A stretch of DNA of 64,000 bases from CBDEFX01 sp965237635 (lineage in GTDB: Bacteria > Chloroflexota > Dehalococcoidia > Lucifugimonadales > CAUZJF01). The stretch lies in assembly GCA_965237635.1 (NCBI GenBank), contig CBDEFX010000001.1, positions 1,116,001 through 1,180,000 of the forward strand, given 5' to 3'. The notes under the pieces are model-generated. The model saw only the letters and a program-made list of their open reading frames with translations, was not told the DNA's origin and did not search any database. Each line of letters begins with the position of its first letter. Positions within the stretch are counted from its first letter, which is position 1. The translations under genes and the position numbers were made by a program. Below are positions 58,948 through 64,000 of this stretch, piece after piece.

Positions 58948-61900
58948 ATGCCACGTATTTTCGACAATCTTGCGCCTCACTCCAGTCTCATGCCCGCGCT
59001 ACAGGAGACCTTGGTCCTCTCGTCGCGAGCGGACTTCTGCGTCGGCTACTTCAACCTGCGCGGTTGGGGTGGTCTAGCCCCGCTCGTGGACGGTTGGCAG
59101 CCGGAGGACGGACCGTGCCGCGTCCTTATAGGTATGCAGCGACTGCCACACGACGATCTACGAGAAACACTGAGCCTCGTCGATAGGCCCTCCAGCATGG
59201 ACAACCAGACGGCCCACCGTCTCCGAGTCCAGCTGGCTGAGCAGTTGCGACAACAGCTCACAATCGGTGCTCCGACCAACGCGGACGAGCGGACGCTACG
59301 GCAACTGGTAGGCCAACTCCGCGCCAAGAAGGTCGTCGTCAAGCTCTTCCTCCGTCATCCGCTGCACGCGAAGCTCTACCTGCTGTTTCGTAACGATCCC
59401 ATCAACCCCATCGTCGGCTATCTGGGTAGCAGCAACCTGACCTTTGCGGGCCTTGCGGGACAGGGCGAGTTGAACGTGGACGTGCTCGACCACGACGCCG
59501 CTATCAAGCTCAAGGGGTGGTTTGAAGACAGATGGAACGACCGCTTCTGCGTAGAGGTTACCGAGGAACTGCTCCAGATCATAGAAGAGAGCTGGGCGCG
59601 GGAGGCGCTGATACCTCCGTACCACGTCTATCTCAAAATGGCCTACCACCTTTCGCACGAAGCCCGGGCCGGTCTTGCCGAGTTCAGGATTCCCAAAGTG
59701 TTCGGTGACCGGCTGTTCGACTTCCAGGCCGCTGCGGTCAAGATAGCGGCCCATCACCTGAACAAGCGAAACGGTGTGCTCATCGGGGACGTGGTGGGTC
59801 TTGGCAAGACGCTGATGGCCACCGCAGTCGCTCGCATCTTCGAGGACGATTATGGGCTGGAGACGCTCATCATCTGCCCGAAGAACCTCGTCCCGATGTG
59901 GGAAGACTACGTGTATCAGTACCAGCTGCGGGCCAGAGTACTGTCCCTGAGCAGGGTGCTCGGCGAGTTGCCCACCCTGCGCCGCTATCGGCTTGTCGTC
60001 ATTGACGAGAGTCACAACCTTCGCAACCGCGAGGGCCGCCGCTACCGTGCCATCCAGGAGTACGTCCGAGCCAACGAGAGCAAGTGCATCCTCCTATCGG
60101 CCACACCCTACAACAAGACGTACTTGGACCTGTCCAGCCAACTGCGCATCTTCGTGGAGGAAGACCAGGATCTGGGCATCCGCCCTGAACGACTTCTGCG
60201 GCAATTGGGCGAGATCGAGTTCAGCAGGCGTCACCAGTCCTCGCCGCGCACCCTGGCGGCCTTTGATTTCAGCGAGTACGCCGACGACTGGCGCGACCTG
60301 ATGCGCCTCTACCTGGTGCGCCGCACCCGCAGCTTCATCCAGGACAACTACGCGGAGACGGACTTGGAGACTGGCCGAAAGTTCCTCACCTACGAGGACG
60401 GAACCAAGTCGTTCTTCCCTACCCGCGTGCCAAAGACGGTCAAGTTCGCCATCGACGACTCCAACCCCAACGACCAGTACGCCAAGCTGTACTCGCCGAT
60501 GGTGGTCGACGTAGTGAAAGACCTGCACCTGCCCAGGTACGGCCTCGGCAATTACGTGCTGGAAAACCCGTCGACGCCGCCCAGTAAGGAAGAGGATCGA
60601 CAGGTCGACGACCTGTCCCGGGCTGGCAAGCGGCTCATCGGATTCTGCCGCACGAACCTGTTCAAACGCCTGGAGAGCAGCGGCGCGGCCTTCCTGCAAT
60701 CCGTAGAGAGGCACGTGCTCCGCAACTACGTCTTCCTCCACGCCATCAGGAACGGCCTGCCTCTGCCCCTCGGCACGCAGGACGCCGAGATGCTGGACTC
60801 CCGATTCACTGACGAGGACGCAGACCAGGCGAAGGGCGCTCTTTTCGACCCTGATGACGATGACCAGGAGGAAGCAGTAGAGAAGACCGGCGGAGGCTGG
60901 ACTGCCGCCGACTTCGAGGCGCGTTCAGCCCAGATATACGGCGAGTACGAGGCCCGCTACAGTCGCCGCTTCAAGTGGCTCCGCGCCGACCTATTCAAGA
61001 GCTCCCTTGAGAACGAGCTCCAGTCAGACACAAACGCCCTCTTGGGCCTGCTACAGACCTACGGGACCTGGGACCCGGCGCACGACGCCAAGCTAGACGC
61101 GCTCCACTCACTGCTGACGGATACCTTCCCGGAACGCAAGGCGCTGGTGTTCTCCCAGTTCGCCGACACGGTTGATTACCTGGAAGCGCAGCTCAAAAGG
61201 AGAGGGGTTGCGGACATGTCGGGCGTAACCGGCAGTTCCGCCGACCCCACGCAGTTGGCATGGCGATTCAGCCCGGACAGCAACCAGCGACCGGGCCAAG
61301 GTCAGCCGGAACGGGAGCTTCGCGTCCTCGTCGCCACCGACGTGCTCAGCGAGGGCCAGAACCTACAGGACAGCCATGTCGTCGTGAACTACGACCTGCC
61401 CTGGGCCATCATCCGTCTTATTCAGCGGGCGGGCCGCGTCGACCGCATTGGGCAGAAGGCGGAGGAGATTCTCTGCCACTCCTTCCTGCCTGCCGAGGGC
61501 GTGGAGCGTATCATCGACCTGCGCAGCCGTGTCCGTGCGCGGCTCAAGCAGAACGCCGAGGTGGTCGGCGCGGACGAGGCGTTCTTCGAAGACGAGGACG
61601 ACGACCAGACCATCATCAACCTCTATCACGAACGCGCGGGCATCCTCGACGGAGACCCCGACGGCGAAGTTGACCTGGCGTCTCACGCCTATCAGATATG
61701 GAAGAACGCTATCAGTGCAGACCCGCGTTTAGAGAAGGCTGTCGCCGACTTGCCCGATGTTGTGTTCTCTTCGCGGAAGCACACGCCTATCGCCCAGAGG
61801 CCCGAAGGTGTCCTCGTCTTCATGCGCACGGCGGATGGCAACGACGCCCTCGCCTACGTCGACCGCGAAGGCCGCAGCATCACCGAGTCGCAGCTCGAAA

Positions 61901-62340
61901 TCCTCTCGGCCGCTGAGTGCAGGCCCGACACCCTAGCGCAGCCTCACCACGAAAGCCACCACGATCTCGTTGCCGAAGGCGTCAAGTATGTCGTCAGAGA
62001 GGAGAAACGAGTCGGCGGCCAGCTCGGGCGGCCCTCCGGTGCCCGCTTCCGCACCTACACCCGTCTCAAGCAGTACGCAGAGGCGATCAAGGGCCAGTTG
62101 TTTGACGTAGGAGAGCTACACAAGGGCATCGACGATATTTACCGCTACCCTCTGCGCCAGTCGGCGGTGGATACACTGAACAGGCAACTCCGCAGCGGCG
62201 TCGACGACGGCCAGCTCGCCGATATAGTCATGTCGCTCCGTGAGGAGGACCGGCTGTCTCTGACGGATGACGCTGCTGAGGCTCAGGAGCCGCAGATCAT
62301 CTGCTCCCTGGGACTATTCGAGAGCGAGGACAACTCTTGA
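58948..62340 (+). CDS. PLD-SNF2 helicase of a defence/restriction module
   Basis: Encodes 1130 residues from the ATG at 58948. A phospholipase D-like domain comes first: HPLHAKLYLLF (HxK) and GSSNLT near residues 137-170. The SNF2 motor follows: VVGLGKTLMA (Walker A), VIDESHNLRN (DESH), LLSATPYNKT, KALVFSQFADT, VATDVLSEGQNLQ, and QRAGRVDRIGQK (motif VI). Only one HxK is plain, so the PLD part could be a dimeric nuclease. It overlaps the methylase gene by one base. DISARM class 1 and restriction-like systems pair such helicases with adenine methylases. The role is inferred from that. Confidence 0.82.
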   Translation: MPRIFDNLAPHSSLMPALQETLVLSSRADFCVGYFNLRGWGGLAPLVDGWQPEDGPCRVLIGMQRLPHDDLRETLSLVDRPSSMDNQTAHRLRVQLAEQLRQQLTIGAPTNADERTLRQLVGQLRAKKVVVKLFLRHPLHAKLYLLFRNDPINPIVGYLGSSNLTFAGLAGQGELNVDVLDHDAAIKLKGWFEDRWNDRFCVEVTEELLQIIEESWAREALIPPYHVYLKMAYHLSHEARAGLAEFRIPKVFGDRLFDFQAAAVKIAAHHLNKRNGVLIGDVVGLGKTLMATAVARIFEDDYGLETLIICPKNLVPMWEDYVYQYQLRARVLSLSRVLGELPTLRRYRLVVIDESHNLRNREGRRYRAIQEYVRANESKCILLSATPYNKTYLDLSSQLRIFVEEDQDLGIRPERLLRQLGEIEFSRRHQSSPRTLAAFDFSEYADDWRDLMRLYLVRRTRSFIQDNYAETDLETGRKFLTYEDGTKSFFPTRVPKTVKFAIDDSNPNDQYAKLYSPMVVDVVKDLHLPRYGLGNYVLENPSTPPSKEEDRQVDDLSRAGKRLIGFCRTNLFKRLESSGAAFLQSVERHVLRNYVFLHAIRNGLPLPLGTQDAEMLDSRFTDEDADQAKGALFDPDDDDQEEAVEKTGGGWTAADFEARSAQIYGEYEARYSRRFKWLRADLFKSSLENELQSDTNALLGLLQTYGTWDPAHDAKLDALHSLLTDTFPERKALVFSQFADTVDYLEAQLKRRGVADMSGVTGSSADPTQLAWRFSPDSNQRPGQGQPERELRVLVATDVLSEGQNLQDSHVVVNYDLPWAIIRLIQRAGRVDRIGQKAEEILCHSFLPAEGVERIIDLRSRVRARLKQNAEVVGADEAFFEDEDDDQTIINLYHERAGILDGDPDGEVDLASHAYQIWKNAISADPRLEKAVADLPDVVFSSRKHTPIAQRPEGVLVFMRTADGNDALAYVDREGRSITESQLEILSAAECRPDTLAQPHHESHHDLVAEGVKYVVREEKRVGGQLGRPSGARFRTYTRLKQYAEAIKGQLFDVGELHKGIDDIYRYPLRQSAVDTLNRQLRSGVDDGQLADIVMSLREEDRLSLTDDAAEAQEPQIICSLGLFESEDNS

Positions 62341-64000
62341 TGCCAAATGCCATTGAAGGGCTTCGGCCCCACTTACAGGCCTTCGACTTCTCGCGTCTCT
62401 TCGTGGAGGGTTTGGGTTGGGACTACTATCAGGCCGAGCCGGTGGCCGTTCTGGTGAACGACCGCGAATACTCCCTGAAGCCCGTCGCGGAGAAGACTGG
62501 GTTCGCTGTCTACGAGTGCGACTCCAGCGTCGACAACAACATCCCGCAGTACCCGGTCCGGCGCAAGATAGAGCGCGAGGTGGCCAAGCGCACGTTCGAG
62601 CACCTCATCATCTTCACCGACCCTGGCCGTAAGGCTCAGGTCTGGCAGTGGGTCAAGCGGGAGAGCGGCAAGCCCGCCGCTTGCCGTGAGATTGCCTTCG
62701 TTGCGGGCCAAAGCGGGGACCACCTGCTTCAGCGTCTCCAGCCGTTATTCGTTTCCCTGGATGAGGAACCGTCGTTGAACATTGCTCTGATCGCCTCCCG
62801 CGTCCGGGCGTCCCTGGATGTCGAGAAGGTGACCAAGCGCTTCTACGAACGCTTCCAGACCGAGTTGACCGCCTTCGGGAACTTCATCGAGGGCATCACC
62901 GCCCAGGGCGACCGGGACTGGTACGCCTCCCTGATGCTAAACCGCATGATGTTCGTCTACTTCTTCCAGAAGCGGGGTTTCCTGGACAGCAACGCCGACT
63001 ACCTTCGCACTAAACTGCTCGATGTCCAGAGCAAGTATGGTGACGGCCGCTTTCAGCAGTTCTATCGCGAGTTCCTGCTAAAGCTCTTCCACCACGGGCT
63101 GGGGCAGCCGGTGGACCGGCGCAACCAGGAACTGAAGGATCTCCTCGGTGAAGTCCCCTTCCTCAACGGGGGTCTGTTCGACCCCCACGAGCTAGAGCGG
63201 GACAACCCTGACATCTCTATCCCAGACGCTGCCTTCGAGCGGGTCTTCGACCTCTTCGACGGCTACCGCTGGCACCTGGACGAGCGGCCTTACCGAGAGG
63301 ACAACGAGATCAATCCGGACGTGCTCGGCTACATCTTCGAGAAGTACGTCAACCAGAAACAGATGGGGGCCTACTACACCAAGGAGGACATCACCGGCTA
63401 CATCTCGCGCAACACGGTGATCCCTTTCCTCTTCGACGCGGCCAGGAAGGAGTGTCCCGTGGCCTTCGGGCCGGACGGTGGCGTCTGGCGTCTGCTGCGG
63501 GACGACCCTGACCGCTACGTCTACCCCGCCGTCGGCCACGGCATCTCGTGGAACGCCCGACAGCCGGAGGCCCCGATTCGTCTCGACGATACCTTCGACC
63601 TTCCCGAGGACATCGCCGCCGGCATAGACGACGTGTCCAAACGCGGCGGCTGGAACTCCCCAGCGCCGGAGGACTACGCGCTGCCCACCGAGACCTGGCG
63701 TGAGGTCGTCGCCCGCCGCACCCGCTACGAAGAGATCCGGGCAAAACTCGCCTCCGGCGAGGTGCAGAAAATCAATGACCTCATCACACTGAACCTCGAC
63801 GTAGAGCGCTTCGCTAGGGATGTCATCGCTCAGAGCGAGGGTCCAGAGCTGCTGCGCGCTTTCTGGCACGCTCTTTATGGCAACCGCGAACGTAGCGACA
63901 CCGGAATCTCTGTCTTGGACCCCACCTGCGGTTCCGGCGCGTTCCTCTTCGCCGCCCTCAACGTCCTGGAACCTCTTTACACCGCTTGCCTAGAGGGGAT
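62340..64000 (+). CDS. adenine-specific methyltransferase, cut by window edge
   Basis: The first 553 codons are visible. The ATG shares one base with the preceding stop. The N-terminus is a nuclease-like or family-specific region. MGAYYTKEDITGYI near residues 342-355 is typical of large Eco57I/PglX/DrmM-type methylases, and motif I LDPTCGSGAFLF lies near residues 527-538. The catalytic NPPY motif should be just past the window. It would methylate host DNA for self-recognition by the PLD-SNF2 partner. Whether DISARM-like or another system depends on the genes beyond. Confidence 0.78.
   Translation, partial: MPNAIEGLRPHLQAFDFSRLFVEGLGWDYYQAEPVAVLVNDREYSLKPVAEKTGFAVYECDSSVDNNIPQYPVRRKIEREVAKRTFEHLIIFTDPGRKAQVWQWVKRESGKPAACREIAFVAGQSGDHLLQRLQPLFVSLDEEPSLNIALIASRVRASLDVEKVTKRFYERFQTELTAFGNFIEGITAQGDRDWYASLMLNRMMFVYFFQKRGFLDSNADYLRTKLLDVQSKYGDGRFQQFYREFLLKLFHHGLGQPVDRRNQELKDLLGEVPFLNGGLFDPHELERDNPDISIPDAAFERVFDLFDGYRWHLDERPYREDNEINPDVLGYIFEKYVNQKQMGAYYTKEDITGYISRNTVIPFLFDAARKECPVAFGPDGGVWRLLRDDPDRYVYPAVGHGISWNARQPEAPIRLDDTFDLPEDIAAGIDDVSKRGGWNSPAPEDYALPTETWREVVARRTRYEEIRAKLASGEVQKINDLITLNLDVERFARDVIAQSEGPELLRAFWHALYGNRERSDTGISVLDPTCGSGAFLFAALNVLEPLYTACLEG

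Overview
The window is GC-rich and almost wholly made of mobile-element genes: two type IV secretion (conjugation) operons, a replication/recombination block, serine recombinases, many small helix-turn-helix regulators and probable phage-defence cargo. No ribosomal, tRNA or core metabolic gene is visible, so the host cannot be named with confidence. PrgI-type and Replic_Relax-type proteins suggest a conjugative plasmid or integrative element of a monoderm-type, high-GC bacterium such as a Chloroflexota or Actinomycetota member. That assignment is inference.

The window is roughly mirror-symmetric around 32.1 kb. Left arm: a minus-strand block (1-12.8 kb) carries an SNF2-like helicase, a zinc-ribbon protein, an adenine-methylase-like protein, RadC, SSB, a RecB/Cas4-like nuclease, a TSCPD protein, Rad52, a CHC2 primase, a membrane-anchored zinc-finger protein and an HTH/coiled-coil regulator. 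A plus-strand conjugation operon (13.25-23.85 kb) follows, with an exported protein, a VirB6/TrbL-like channel, two VirB2-like small membrane proteins, a PrgI fusion, a VirB4 ATPase, a VirD4-like coupling ATPase and a Replic_Relax protein. Right arm: the same conjugation operon appears in the same order on the minus strand (51.0-40.26 kb). It is followed outward on the plus strand by the regulator, the zinc-finger membrane protein, a small partner protein and the helicase (51.4-58.5 kb). The right arm lacks the 9-kb SSB/Rad52/primase block and holds a four-HTH protein instead. Its regulator and helicase are both frameshifted.

Between the two operons lies accessory DNA. On the left are two small HTH genes, a BECR-like nuclease/DUF2283 pair, an AT-richer SIR2-STAND gene (Avs5-like) and a HEPN/OB-fold gene. 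At the centre two related large serine recombinases, each led by a ribbon-helix-helix gene, converge and overlap tail to tail by 172 bp. On the right are a PD-(D/E)XK nuclease-like gene, an ImmA/IrrE protease with its XRE regulator, and a chain of short paralogous HTH genes. The right end (58.6-64 kb) starts another defence module: an excisionase-type HTH, a PLD-SNF2 helicase and an adenine methylase cut by the window edge.

The conjugation proteins would build the channel and move DNA. The Replic_Relax protein is the only candidate for DNA processing, since no classical relaxase is seen. The left block would convert incoming single-stranded DNA to duplex and recombine it. Several RNA-like hairpins and repeated leader motifs recur in both arms and are described separately.
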